The notes beneath the pieces were generated by a model. The model did not search any database. It worked only from the letters and a program-made list of their open reading frames with translations, and was not told the DNA's origin. The translations under genes and the position numbers were made by a program. 64,000 nt of DNA from Cubamyces lactineus (Eukaryota > Basidiomycota > Agaricomycetes > Polyporales > Polyporaceae), in the NCBI GenBank assembly GCA_022376465.1, contig JACDTU010000013.1:554501-618500 (forward strand), given 5' to 3'. Below are positions 48,379 to 59,175 of this stretch, piece by piece (within the stretch, counting starts at the first letter, position 1; every line of letters begins with the position of its first letter).

Positions 48379-51378
48379 TTAACGGAGGAACGGGTTGCGC
48401 GACCCGCCCGTGCTCGTCGGCTGCAGCCAATACGCCCCGCGCTGCGGAGGCGATTCAGGCTGGGCCCCCAGCTGCGTAACCGACCGCGCGTACTCCTGCG
48501 CAGGAGTCGGCGCAGCGTGCACCTGCGGCCCCGGCGTCGGGTCGGGCGTCAGCCAGCTGCTATACGTCGTGTTCGAGAACCGCGAGGGGAGCAAGTCTGC
48601 CGCGTTCCGCACCGGCTGGCGGGGCTCGGGCGCGCGCCGCGGCTGCCCGGTGACCTGCGAGTACAACGACTCCTGCGCGAGGTCGTTCGCCACACGCGCC
48701 CGTGGGTCGGAGCCGTGGCTGCTCGCCTTATGTGAGTGGCGGTCGCCGTCGTAGTCGCGGAGGGACGGGAGAGGCGAAGGCGCGCGGCTCGAGCCTGCAC
48801 GCGAGTACTCGTACGAGCCGATGAGCTTCTCGAGGTCGCGGTCCGTGCGCATCGACGACTCCCTGCGCAACTTCTCGACGTCGCGGCCGTAGCGGGCCTC
48901 CTCGGCCGCGCGCAGCTTCTCCATGCGAATGTCCTCTTCGTGCTCTGGGGGCACCATCCAGCGCTGGCTCTTCTTGTGCCCGAAGAGCCGCTCGCCGAAG
49001 CGCACGAGGCGGTACCGCCAGCCCTTGGAATGGTTGAGATTCTTCGCGGCGGCGAAGTTCGCGGTCGCAGCAGCACGGCGCTTGCGCATGCGGCGCCGCC
49101 AGCACATGAGGAAGCAGACGAAGATGAAGGCGCAGCCGAGCGCCATGAGCAGGATCTCCCACCATTGGAGCGGGCGCTTGACGACGGTCGTGTTGGAGTT
49201 CGAGATGGGCGAATCGATGCCGGTGAGCGAGGGAAGAGGCGACTTGGAGGAGGTTCCGGAGGGAGGGGGAACGTATACGAGGTCGGAGAGACAGATGCCG
49301 AGGCCGGAGATGACGCTCGAAGTACCGTTGCAGCTCGCGGAAACGCACGTGCCGCCGCGGAGGACCTGGCTGGAACTCGAGCAGGCAAGACAGTTGCTGG
49401 GGCCTGCGCCGGAACAACTCGAGCAGCTCGCGTCGCACGACTGGCATGCAGACGAGGTCTTATCGAAGAACTGTCCCTTGCTGCACGTTGGCAGGCAGCG
49501 GCCGTTGGTCAATACGGGGCGGTCGGCCGGACAGCTCGAGCACTGGTTGAATGCGCTCCCACTGCATGTCGCGCAGTCCGGGTGACAAGTGACGCATTGT
49601 CCGGACGAGCTGAAGGAGTTCGAGGGACAGGAGGCGACACACTTCCCGCCGGACGCCAGCTGGTTGTTCGCGCAGGTGAGACAGAAGGTGGACGAGCCAG
49701 CGCATGTGCTACATGACGAATCGCAAGCTAACAAAGTTATGAGATCATTGATGCACAGTGCAGACAGGAGGTGCACATACCAGTACAGGTGACATTATCC
49801 TTGGGATCGAGGAAGGTGCCAGTGGGGCAGCTCTCGACACATTTGCCCTGGGATAGAACATACCCGGACAGACATCCGGTGCATTGGACCTGGTCGATCG
49901 TCGAGGCTACGTTGAAGCTCGGATACTGACAAGTTGTGCACTTCGATGGGCACGCTATACAAGCAAGTCAGTGTCAAAGTAAAAGTAGTATAACTTCTCG
50001 TGTGCACGTACTGTCACATTCATGCTTGTTGTTGTCAGCAACCAAAGAAGACCCGTCGCACACGCCATTACCGCTTGCGCCGACGCAGTTGCCATTCAGG
50101 GTGTACTTCCCTGCACCGCAGATTATACAGTCGCTGGATGTGGGGCCCGAGCACGTCTGGCATAAGGGCGAGCATGGCTGGCAGGTCGTGCCGTTGCTGA
50201 AGCTGCCGTCCGGACAAACAGTCCCGGTCGAAGTGGTGGACTGCGCAGCGAAGCACTGCGTCTGGTCGTTCGCGTTTTGAGTGAACCCAGACTTGCAGGT
50301 GATGCACTCGCCGTTCCCGTCTGCGCACTGGGTGCAACCAAGACCGCACACTGAACTCCAGTCAGCAGTGTTCCTGATACAAAGAGTGCTTCCGTACATA
50401 CCTTCGCAGTTGCCGTCGGAGTTGAGGAAGAAACCAGTAGCACACTTCGCACAGGCGGTACCATTGGTACCCGCCGTCCAGCCTGCATTACATGTGCACG
50501 ACCCGTCCGAGTTGCACACGCCGTTCAAGCAGTTGCATGTCGACGGCGCGTTCTTGATGACAGGCTCAAGACACCGTCCCGATCCGGTCATTCCATCGTC
50601 GCAAGTCGCACAGTCTGCGGGGCATGCTTGGCACGACGGTCCGAAGAAGCCAGGCGCGCACGTCTCGCAGGACGTTCCGTTGAACCCCGTAGGGCAAACG
50701 CACATTCCAGAGGCGGAGCAGACGCCCGCACCAGCGCACGGAGGGGAGCAAGCCGAAGACTGGATGTCAAGCAGCTGAGAGAGGCCAGACGCACCCGAGG
50801 GGAGCTGCGAGACGTCAGGGACGCTATCCCAGAAGATCACGCGATCGTTGGACGAATCCGAAATCGCCACCCACACATTGGAAGCTAGGGCGAGGGAGCC
50901 AGGAGTGATCTTCAGGCTGCTATTTGAAGGCTTGCTTGGGAGCTCGGCAAAAGTTGCTTGACCAGAGTAGTTCGCCTGGGGGTAGACGGCCACTCCTGGC
51001 TGGAGCGCGAGATTGAGAGGCAGGGATGTGTTTCCTTCGAAGCCGGGTGAGAGAGCTAATGAAGCGCTTGACGAAGTGAGGAGGTTGTGCAGGAGAGCTG
51101 GGTTTGTTGACGAAGTATACTGTCCCGGTAGAAGAAGCAGGCTGGTTGCAGCGCCAGACGCGGACAACGTCGCGCCAACTAGATGAGGATGATCAGCCCA
51201 TTGCTTTCCCTCACCCTTCAGAGACGTTGCACTCACTCGTCGTGTTAGTGTAACCTTCGAGGCATTGACCTGCAACGCAGACTACAGCTGGAGAAGATGA
51301 AGATGAAGCAGAAGAAGCTTGTGCGGCGATCGCTGCGCCAGCGAAAAGGAGTGAAGTCGTGAGGATGCTCGACAGCAT
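48379..51378 (-). CDS. Cys-rich single-pass membrane protein (furin/EGF-like repeats)
   Basis: This is a predicted type I membrane protein of about 950 residues. ATG 51378 begins a signal peptide (MLSSILTTSLLFAGAAIAAQ). A non-Cys region of about 190 residues with many possible N-glycosylation sites follows. Then come EGF/furin-like repeats, rich in CxxC and CxxxC spacing (CSPPCAGAGVCSASGMCVC; CETCAPGFFGPSCQACPADC; CDSSCSTCAGSSTFCLTC; CQSCDASCSSCSG). Near the C-terminal third is one transmembrane helix (WEILLMALGCAFIFVCFLMC) followed by basic RRRMRKRRAA. The cytoplasmic tail of about 230 residues is polar and disordered and ends TGGSRNPFLR. Introns include one after TNTT and others near 50350, 49980 and 49780. 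It resembles growth-factor-receptor-domain proteins of mushrooms; no kinase domain is present. It may be a cell-surface sensor or adhesion protein. Confidence 0.83.
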
Positions 51379-51986
51379 GCCGAGACGTCTAGTCAGTGGT
51401 GGTGGTAGGAGAAGGAGGGACGGCGGGAGCAGCGTCGGTGCGCTTGTCCTGAAATGCCCCTCGGCTCATTCCAGATCACCATGGTTTCATTGTTATGCGC
51501 AAGAATTGTTGTCGGGACAGGCGAGCGTCGACCGTCCTTGTTTATTGTCCTCGCTATTGTTCTCGGAATAGGTTCTAAGCGCCCATGTTGTATCGGCAAT
51601 AAGTAAGCGCCCATAAGGCGCCAAATATTTGTACATCCTCGGGCATTAGGCGCCCACCTAACCACCCCAGTATGAGTGCCGCGTATGGCAACTGGAATTC
51701 CTGTCCACCATACGCACGTCAACGTAGTGAGAACACACTGGAATGCATCGCCGTTAGAGGAGGAGACCTACAGGAATACATCAGGCATCAGGTCATCTTA
51801 CAACAACAAGTACGGAATAAACAGTACAAAGCAGGAGTAGCGATCCGGAACGTGAGTGTCGAATGTCATATCATCAAGACCACCAGGGGTATGGAAGACC
51901 ACCGGGTATGAGACGAGGAAGGTATAGTGAAGAGCGTCATCGCGTAAGGCGTAGAAGAGGTATCGGGGCTAGGCATTCCCTGTGCG
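51379..51986. promoter_or_regulatory. Upstream region with four GCGCC-type motifs
   Basis: This is the promoter of the Cys-rich membrane protein and the 3' flank of the DUF6699-like gene. It holds four related motifs at 51577-51656 (annotated separately). No coding feature is supported. Confidence 0.5.
51577..51656. repeat. Cluster of four AAGCGCCCA-like motifs
   Basis: AAGCGCCCA occurs at 51577-51585 and 51605-51613; AAGGCGCCAAAT at 51615-51626 and AGGCGCCCA at 51648-51656 are variants. Four copies in 80 bp, 200-280 bp before a start codon on the minus strand, suggest a cis-regulatory cluster. One copy reads TTTGGCGCC on the minus strand, which resembles an E2F-type site; that is only a resemblance. 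Confidence 0.55.
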
Positions 51987-53569
51987 CTACGTCGCTGAGG
52001 ACGTCGTAGCACTATCATTTGGAGGAGCGCGGCTGGGCGGTCGAGTCGGTGGCCGAGTGGATGTGGCGCGCGAGGTTGCCCTCGAGCGCGACCGTCGCCG
52101 GTGTCTTTCCTCCTCCGTCCTTCCTCTATCCTCCTGGGTCAAGACCTCTGCATCCGAGAGATGAGGGCGCTTCGCGCAGACAAGCACCAACGTGCACGGC
52201 AACGAGCACCTGCACAGCTCGTGCACGAGGGCTGGGTCATCCAGGACGCCGCCGAACCACGTATCCGACCCAAGCCAATCGAAGCGGAGGAGCGTCTGCT
52301 GGAGACGGCCGCCGGGGACGCCATCAGCCGTTGAGCGGTTGTGCCAGTAGGACTCGGAGAGGAGCCGTTTCTGCCGCGTGTCGGCGTGTTCGTACTGCCC
52401 TTGCGAGAGTCGCGTGTACATGGAGGCGTGGATAGCCTCGATGACATCTCCGCAGGTGACGCCGATTTCGGGATGCTGTGCGGGGACGTCGATCGTCCAT
52501 GGGAAGGCGCGAGAGACGATACGCAGCGTGGTAACCCGAGGCCAGGTTGCGGGTGCGTCTCTCCCAAAGGACCACGACCGTCCCGGACGATCACTGGAAC
52601 GCTGACAGTTACCCGACGGAAAGAGCATGTTCCACTTGAGGTAGTCGTGCTCGGTGCCATCTCCCGGCGGTGAAATCAGTGGGTTGACCTCAACCTTGAC
52701 TTTCAGCTTTTGCACCAGCAAAGGCTTTAGAACAGGACCATCTGCGGATCTCATTAGAATCTACGAAAGCGCGATCCTTGAGGATACGTACAGTCACCGC
52801 CCTCTGCGAATTTGTCCACCTGGTCCCATGGTCCCTTTTCCTTAGCGTGATACGCGTAGGCGCGCCCGTTACCAGAGTGAGATGGTTGCATGGGCTGAGC
52901 AGCAGGACCAACGCCCGGCATAGGAACTCCCCCGGGGACAGGGCCCGGAGTGAAAGCCATGCCCATGCCCATAGGCATCCCCGCCATGCCCGGCATCCCC
53001 TGCATTCCAGCCATTCCAGGCATCCCCGGTGGCATTCCCGGAGGCATCCCAGCCATCATAGGCATGTACGGCGTAGCCATAGCCATCGGCGGCATGCCCA
53101 TCGGATAGCCGTATCCAGGGAGCGGCTGCTGGAACGTGCTGAAGCCTGTCTGAGCTCCTGCTGGTACGTACGGGGTCCCCGGTGGCTGCATATTGGCTGG
53201 CGGCCTGTAGGGCGTGGCATTTGGCACCCCGCCGCCGCCTCCACCGCCGAAGCCTTGCGGTGGGAATCCAAGGTAATCGGACGAGAAACCCTGTCCTTGT
53301 AGCGGGGTTTGTGCAGGAGGCATATTCGCGTTCGGGGGTAATTGCACGGGAGGGATGAAGTACGAACCCTGCGCCGAGGGCGCCCCAAAACCTCCCGGCA
53401 TGAGGTATGGTGTCTGATGCGGATACTGATGAGGATTCTGTGTCCACGAAGGCGTGGCGGGCGGGTGGTTTGGTGAGCCCTGGGGAATAACTGGAGGGGG
53501 AGGATTGAGAGGCGACGCGGTACCGCCGCTCGGCGAGGGATACGGCGGGACTATAGGTGTGAACGCCAT
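51987..53569 (-). CDS. DUF6699-like protein with Pro/Gly/Met-rich N-terminus
   Basis: The ATG at 53569 begins MAFTPIVPPYPSPSGGTASP. The first 240 residues are low-complexity, including tandem Met-Pro-Gly repeats (MPPGMPPGMPGMAGMQGMPG). One intron of about 47 nt starts at the strong donor GTACGT and joins FAEGGDYGPVLKPLLVQ in frame. The C-terminal part shows EVNPLISPPG, YLKWNMLFPSG, TTLRIVSRAFPWTIDVP, GVTCGDVIEAIHASMYTRLS and WHNRSTADGV, which fit my recollection of the DUF6699 domain (substituting for a search). A basic, Arg/Ser/Thr-rich tail ends the protein. No enzyme motif is known for this family. It may be a structural or RNA-associated protein, but that is speculation. Confidence 0.78.
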
Positions 53570-54731
53570 CGCGGTTTGTCGAAGCCGACGTTATCTGTCT
53601 GTGACTCGCGTTCCCGCCTGACGTCTAAGACCCTGCGCAAATGTCAGAATGCGATCGCAAGAACATAAGCCAATGTCGGAGGCGGTACGACGCAGCCAGA
53701 GGAGAGCCGTTGCTTGCCTTTTTGGACCAGGCTCAAGGACACAGGAATCCTGTTCTGATACTATGACTCGACGAGTTGGAAGTGGAGATGACAGCGTGCA
53801 CGCGATGCGCACAGGTCGTCCGCAAGTTTCCTTCTTCTATGCAGTCAGATGGCGGAGCATATATGCTAGAGACCGCACACCACGTACTTCCGATATGTGA
53901 GAACCTTCCAGGCACTGTCCCGCTCTGCTGCAAGACCCACCGATGCGCTATGAGTCAGAGCGCGTATATGATGCTCGGGTTCAAGAGAGAATATAATCGG
54001 GTTGCTGAGAAGAGGTGTTGAAGACAAGCAGAACAAGAGGGCCGCAAGTCCAGACGACCGTGAGCGCTGGGAACACAGTCCCGATATCGGCGGGCAGGGT
54101 GTAGGGCTTCACTGATTTTCTGCGATGTCGCCGATAAATGACTGATCTATGATCCGAAAGCAAGCTAGTATTGCATGACGAACATCGCGCGCAGCGCACG
54201 AGGGCTCCTCCGCGATGTCGACGTCGTCGAGGGAATCAAACTAGGCTCGTAAGAATTGCAGGAGTACCAACGCCATTCAACGAGGCATTCCGGCGGCGAT
54301 TGAGCGGAATTCGTCCGACGCGTAATTGTGTACGCGTTGATTGGCTGACAGACGGATCAGTCTCTCCTCCGATTTAACTTTAGAACTCAGATGTATTAGC
54401 CTCATGATCAAGATTACAAGGAACAATTGCCTCTTAATGTGCATGTGTTCGAGAGGACCGTAGCAATCCATCCTTCTTCCCCTCTCACTTCCACATATCG
54501 CGGAACTTACACCTGTTGTGTCCCCAAGCATCGGGCACGATTCGATCCGATAGTGTGTCAGGAGCGCCACCAGAACGCGGTGCTACACAGTTGCGCATAG
54601 CACAGACACTCTCGGTCCTTCCGTTCAACGCAGAACTCGGATTCTGCCATCTAGGCAGTCTTTAATCATAACTCAGAGTACAAGCTACACCATTCACCAG
54701 CAGGCCCTTCACCTCTGACTATTATTGTGCC
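53570..54731. promoter_or_regulatory. Divergent intergenic region between two DUF6699-like genes
   Basis: About 1.16 kb lies between divergent start codons of two genes with the same domain type. I see no TATA box, RNA gene or repeat. Confidence 0.45.
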
Positions 54732-55579
54732 ATGGACACCGTCGCGAAGTGGGCCGCAGGGAATTCTTGTAGGTATTATCCATTGCGTCTTGCAAGCACC
54801 ATGCTCTAAGCCTCCTACCAACAGACGGTCCTGTGCTGAGCCAGACAGACTTGTATCTGCTCGGCACTGAGTTGGAACTGCACCCCATTCTCGCCAATGA
54901 GTCCGCTTCGTTCCAACTAATCTTCAATCTTTCGACAGGTGAGCGCGCAATTCGATCCTTCAGGCGCACCGTCTCAAGCTCCGAATCCCTCCGTACCAGG
55001 GCAGTCGAGTGGATACAACCCAGAATCTCGTGATCGAGACGTCCCTTTCACTCAGAAGGACGAACCAGCAACCCTGCCTCGAGTAGAGGAGCTCATTATC
55101 ATCACTGAGTGTTCCCCATGGTGCACTATCATCAAGAATCCGCAAGGCGTTACGCTCGGAGACGTCGTCACTATGCTCTTTAAAGAGTGCGCATACAGTC
55201 CTGCCCGTCGTGTAGTTGATTGGATTCTGACATTGTTGGAATTGGCACAGTTACTCGGACAAGATGGTCACCGACAAGGAGTTCGAGTCTCTCCCTCCTC
55301 GTCAGCAAGAGCAGCTCCGAAGATATGCGGCGTCTGCCGCCGGGTCGGGTGGAAATTGGCAGTTCTATTCGCCTGCCCCGGCGCCACCAACGCAGTACCG
55401 ACGGGCAGGTAAGTAGGGCCCATTGCCTATACGTCGAAGACCCAATAGCTAATTCTTCATCAGATTGGCTGAGGGAGAAGGTGTTCTTCGACAAGCTGAT
55501 TAAGAGAGACCACTATGCGAAGCAGCGCTTGGGCTTCACTGCTCCCAACATCTTCGTCCTCGTATTGTCGACTTACTAG
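54732..55579 (+). CDS. Small DUF6699-like protein
   Basis: Five exons were joined by hand. ATG 54732 gives MDTVAKWAAGNSYGPVLSQT across the first intron (about 54771-54829). Then come DLYLLGTELELHPILANESA and SFQLIFNLSTG. A 61-nt intron (54940-55000) leads to GQSSGYNPESRDRDVPFTQK. This is followed by TLPRVEELIIITECSPWCTI, NPQGVTLGDVVTMLFKE, KEFESLPPRQQEQLRRYAAS and WLREKVFFDKLIKRDHYAKQ, ending with VLVLSTY. The order L-x-L-x-P-x-L ... LPR-x-E-x-L-I-I ... PW ... GVT-x-x-D matches DUF6699. It lacks the long low-complexity arm of its divergent neighbour. Function is unknown. Confidence 0.78.
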
Positions 55580-56488
55580 TTCAGCTACGTCGGACTGCTG
55601 TATTCTCTCCATTCTTATGTTGTAATGTCTACCTCCACCCACGTCTTCCTCCCAACTGTTGTTCTACTCATACCCGATACTTGCAGTACGCCAAATACCG
55701 TGTCCAAACAGCGCTCCACGCCCTCCCGTGTATCGATTATTCGTACCCAATGATCATCCACATCCTTTGACATTTTCCCTTCCCAAGCTGTCCCATAGAA
55801 CTCGCATCAGCGGACAGGTTTGCTTCTTTGCTGCCAGGTAGGTTACACGGCAGAAGCTACTTACCGGACCATTCCCACATATGTAACATCGTTCTGGGAA
55901 GACGATGCTAACGATACCTACGGCCTCGAGGATCCACTAATGCCTCATTACCGTCACCGAGCGTATGGACGTCGCGCTTCGTATCAAAGTGCTCAAGCCC
56001 TGTCAGAACGACTCGCGACGACACTACGCGTGCTCGGTGTTGGTTCGGGTCTATCGAAGCGCGAAGAACGCCGTCGAGGAGCCTAATTCCACCCAAACGC
56101 GGTCAGCTGCGAGCTCGGGCGCGATCATGCGGGCGGCCACGCAGACGGGTCTCACCTCCGCGCCGCCTTCTGCAGGCGTCGGCCGCTGCTGGAAGGGGCT
56201 CGGCCGTGCTTCTCGCGCGCTGGAGTCTCATCGCGCACGGCGTATCTTGCGCCATGCGCCGTGGATTGCAGGAATGCTTGGCCGACACACGCGGTGCCTG
56301 CGGGTGAGTCTTCTTCTGACTGCGACCGTTCCATGTGTGCTGATCTTCTCGCTCCACTCCAGTAGAGTTCTGGTCGTCTTCCTGGCGACGGCTTTGCATA
56401 AAAGCGATGGTCGGAGGGCGGGCCAGGGCCTCCAGTGCCCTACCCAGCATCTCCACGAGCCATCCCGATCCCTCGCAAGCCCTTGATC
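55580..56488. other. Intergenic, about 0.9 kb, with a possible exon
   Basis: A frame at about 55840-56086 on the plus strand has coding-like composition (SFWEDDANDTYGLEDPLMPH; ends KREERRRGA) and is preceded by an AG acceptor. No matching start or upstream exon was found, so it is not called a gene. A CATAAAAG box at 56397-56404 belongs to the cerato-platanin gene. Confidence 0.4.
56397..56404 (+). promoter_or_regulatory. TATA-like box of cerato-platanin gene
   Basis: CATAAAAG (context TTGCATAAAAGCG) lies 92 bp before the ATG at 56489 and suits a strongly expressed secreted protein gene. Confidence 0.5.
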
Positions 56489-56972
56489 ATGAAGTTCGCC
56501 ACTCTCGCAGCTGCGCTCCTCGCTATCCCGGTAGCCTTTGCCGCGAACTCCACGACCGTCTCAGTCTCCTACGATGAGGTGTACGACAACGCATCGGGCT
56601 CGCTTTCCACCGTCGCCTGCTCCGACGGCGAAAACGGCATGCTCACCAAAGGTCCGCGACCTAACCCTCTCAACCTGTTTCACTGTGCTCACCTTGCCTG
56701 TTGCAGGCTTCACGACGTTCGGGTCCCTCCCGACGTTCCCCAACATCGGCGGTGCGCCTGCCATCGCCGGCTGGAACTCTGACGCGTGCGGGACGTGCTG
56801 GGAGCTCACACACAACGGCACGTCCATCCACGTTCTCGCGATCGACGCGGGCGGGAAGGGCTTCAACATCGCGCTCTCGGCGCTCAACAAGCTCACGAAC
56901 GGCACGGCGGTCCAGGTGGGTAGGATCAACGCGACGGCGACGCAGGCCAACGCGAGCGCGTGCGGCTTGTAA
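56489..56972 (+). CDS. Cerato-platanin family secreted protein
   Basis: This small secreted protein of about 142 residues belongs to a fungal family that binds chitin fragments, can loosen cell walls and is sensed by plants. A signal peptide (MKFATLAAALLAIPVAFAA) is followed by VSVSYDEVYDNASGSLSTVA. The conserved signature comes next: CSDGENG, then GSLPTFPNIGGAPAIAGWNS, CGTCWELTHNGTSIHVLAID and ALNKLTNGTAV. The terminal Cys (SACGL) completes the four-cysteine pattern. One intron (56652-56706) falls right after MLTKG and joins in frame to FTTFGSLP. Length and cysteines are normal for the family. The role in this species is not shown. Confidence 0.93.
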
Positions 56973-57409
56973 AAGGGGGACGCTCAGGGTAGTACCGGCC
57001 GTGACAGAGTCGTTGCTGAGAGAGACATTAGCGTTCGTGTATCTGTTCCATACCTTGTGGACTGTTGACTCGGACTTTGGTAGTGGTGAATTTGCTTTGT
57101 TTTGAAGATAAGTAGCACTCATAGCTTTCATTCATGGACCCTGATCAAATGATATACGATATTATCTGTGCAACTGCATGTTTCCCGTACTACGGTGGTG
57201 AATCCAGCCCAGAGGCCCAAAGCAGCAGGCTTGAAACGGAGATTAAGTTACTCGATAAGATAAGATAAGATTCTATGACATCCGTTCGATCATATTACCC
57301 TTTCCCCCACTGCCCAGCTCCGGCTTTGCACCTTGCACCCATCTTTCAGCAATCTCTACTATCCCCCCACACCATACTCACTATCTCTAAACTGTGAGAA
57401 CTGTTAAGT
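56973..57409. other. Intergenic, about 440 bp
   Basis: It holds the GATAA tandem at 57254-57268 and otherwise nothing I can support. Confidence 0.5.
57254..57268 (+). promoter_or_regulatory. Triple GATAA repeat
   Basis: GATAA is repeated three times without gap, followed by GATT, about 140 bp upstream of the CCDC124-like start. GATA-type zinc finger regulators in fungi bind GATAAG. Tandem sites are often functional, but a chance microsatellite is also possible. Confidence 0.5.
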
Positions 57410-58453
57410 ATGGCACCAAAAGGAGGCAACGCAAAGAAGGAGTCCGGCAGAGCGAAAAAGGCCGAGAACGAGGCCAAGAAGGCGGCTGCGGCGGAAGCTG
57501 AGAGGGTACGTCAGCTATCCTCTGTTATGTGTAACTTCGCTACAGAGTGTAACGATGACTATGGTAACAGGAGCGCAAAGAGGCAGAGAAGTGGGCTCAG
57601 GGATCTAAGGGCGGCAAGGCCAAGGACGACAAGGAGGAGAAGCGCAAGGCAGAGCTCGCCCGCAAGGCGGAGAACGCACGTCTACTCGCAGAGGAGGAAG
57701 CCAGTGCGCCTGTCAAGGTCAAGGCTGCGCCCAAAGCTGGTGCGAAGAAGGCCCCTGCGAAGAACGTCAAGCCCGCCGGTCCTGGTGCCATCGCGGCTGG
57801 TGGTGGTTTGAGCTCTGTGAGCGCCACGGCAAGCGAAGACGGCGGGAAGCCTGAGGAAGTCGAGTCGTACGCGGCGACGGGCATCGACAATGCGATCGAC
57901 TTGCTGGAAGTCGTTACGGCCAAGATGGACAAGGCGAGCGTTGGCTCGCAGGCTGCGAACCTCGAGCGACATCCGGAGGTGCGTGCACTGCGTGCCGTAC
58001 CGGACTGCATCTCACTCACGTTGTGTGCTACAGAGGCGATTCAAGGCTGCGTTCGAGGCTTACAAGGAGCGCGAGCTGCCGAAGGCCAGGCAAGAGGTAC
58101 GTATCCCAAGCATGATCACATCTTCAGGTCTTGTACTGAGGCGGAGCAACGCAGCATCCTGGGCTACGCTTGCAACAATACCACGTAAGCCCTGATTCAA
58201 TTCCGAAGTACCATTCCGTAGCTGACCTGGGTGCTATGCAGGATCTGCTCTACAAGCAATTCCAGAAGTCGCCAGAGAATCCGTACGTCATGCGTTCATA
58301 GCATTCTGCCCCACCGCGGTGCTGACCGCTTGATGCCTTGTCCGCAGCTTCAACCAAGTCACTGTGGCGTACGACGCCTCAAAGGAGGCACGGGTGGAAG
58401 CACTCAACCGGAAGCAGGCAGAAATCGCGGAGCGTTTGCGGGAGAAGTCGTGA
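57410..58453 (+). CDS. CCDC124/Lso2-like ribosome-associated protein
   Basis: This is a small basic coiled-coil protein that in other eukaryotes binds idle 80S ribosomes near the GTPase centre and helps restart translation. Start MAPKGGNAKKESGRAKKAEN fits the conserved N-terminus that enters the ribosome. The first half is Lys/Ala/Glu-rich coiled coil (ERKEAEKWAQGSKGG; EEKRKAELARKAENARLL). The C-terminal domain shows GIDNAIDLLEVVTAKMDKAS, then, across an intron, RRFKAAFEAYKERELPKARQ, EHPGLRLQQYHDLLYKQFQK and SPENPFNQVTVAYDASKEAR. Introns begin near 57508, 57979, 58098, 58183 and 58282. The frame ends at 58453. About 250 residues. Confidence 0.88.
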
Positions 58454-59175
58454 TCCGACTATCCACAACCACACTATTATCATAGAGTCAGGGTGCGTCA
58501 ACCCTCCGTGCTGCCTTCGATCCATCGGCGATGTGCTGAAACGCGTGCCTACCAGGACACGTATATGCAGGAGCACCGCACTAGAACGTGTCTCGATCAA
58601 ACGGCCGATGTATCCCTGCCTGTAATGTAATCGTCAATTGAGTATCTGTATCACTAATCGCAGTGCTTGTGCAAGCTTCCATTGTCCACAGCATCAGGTT
58701 GACCACATATGGCAGCCATGCACATCGCTGTCTCTGTAGCAGAGTAGCTATGCGCATGCGGGCGGTGTTCTTGTACTTGCGCGTATGTATATGGCCCTGA
58801 CCGTGTGGCGGCAATTTCTACGGATCATCCGACCTAACAGCGATACTTTCGGAGCAACACAGTTCAGCGACATTCAAACCTGCGACGCGTGCAGGTGAAC
58901 ACGCTGTTAGACTCAGAGGGGTCAGTTCGGAAGTGCCGCAACGGCTGCATGATCAGCGCCTCGCACAACACACACCGCTTGTTCCATAGGCGTAGCCGCA
59001 GCGGCACAGCACAGGCGCTTATTTGCCCGACGCAGCGACGCCCACGCGACACTTCCTCGCTTATGTCAGCGCTCTCGATTTTTCAATAAAGGTCGCAGGC
59101 TGCTCTTCGTCTTTCGTTCACATCCTCCATCCCCCTTCTCACCACCATTACATCCATCCCTGAACATTCGCCAAC
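58454..59175. other. Intergenic, about 0.72 kb
   Basis: A weak TATA-like element (CAATAAAGG near 59086) precedes the calcipressin start by about 90 bp. No other feature is seen. Confidence 0.45.

Noticed and set aside
48549..49716. Several long frames on both strands over the Cys-rich protein tail
   Set aside because: They mirror the GC-biased third positions of the real gene and carry no domain; the Cys-repeat and membrane-helix frame is clearly the coding one.
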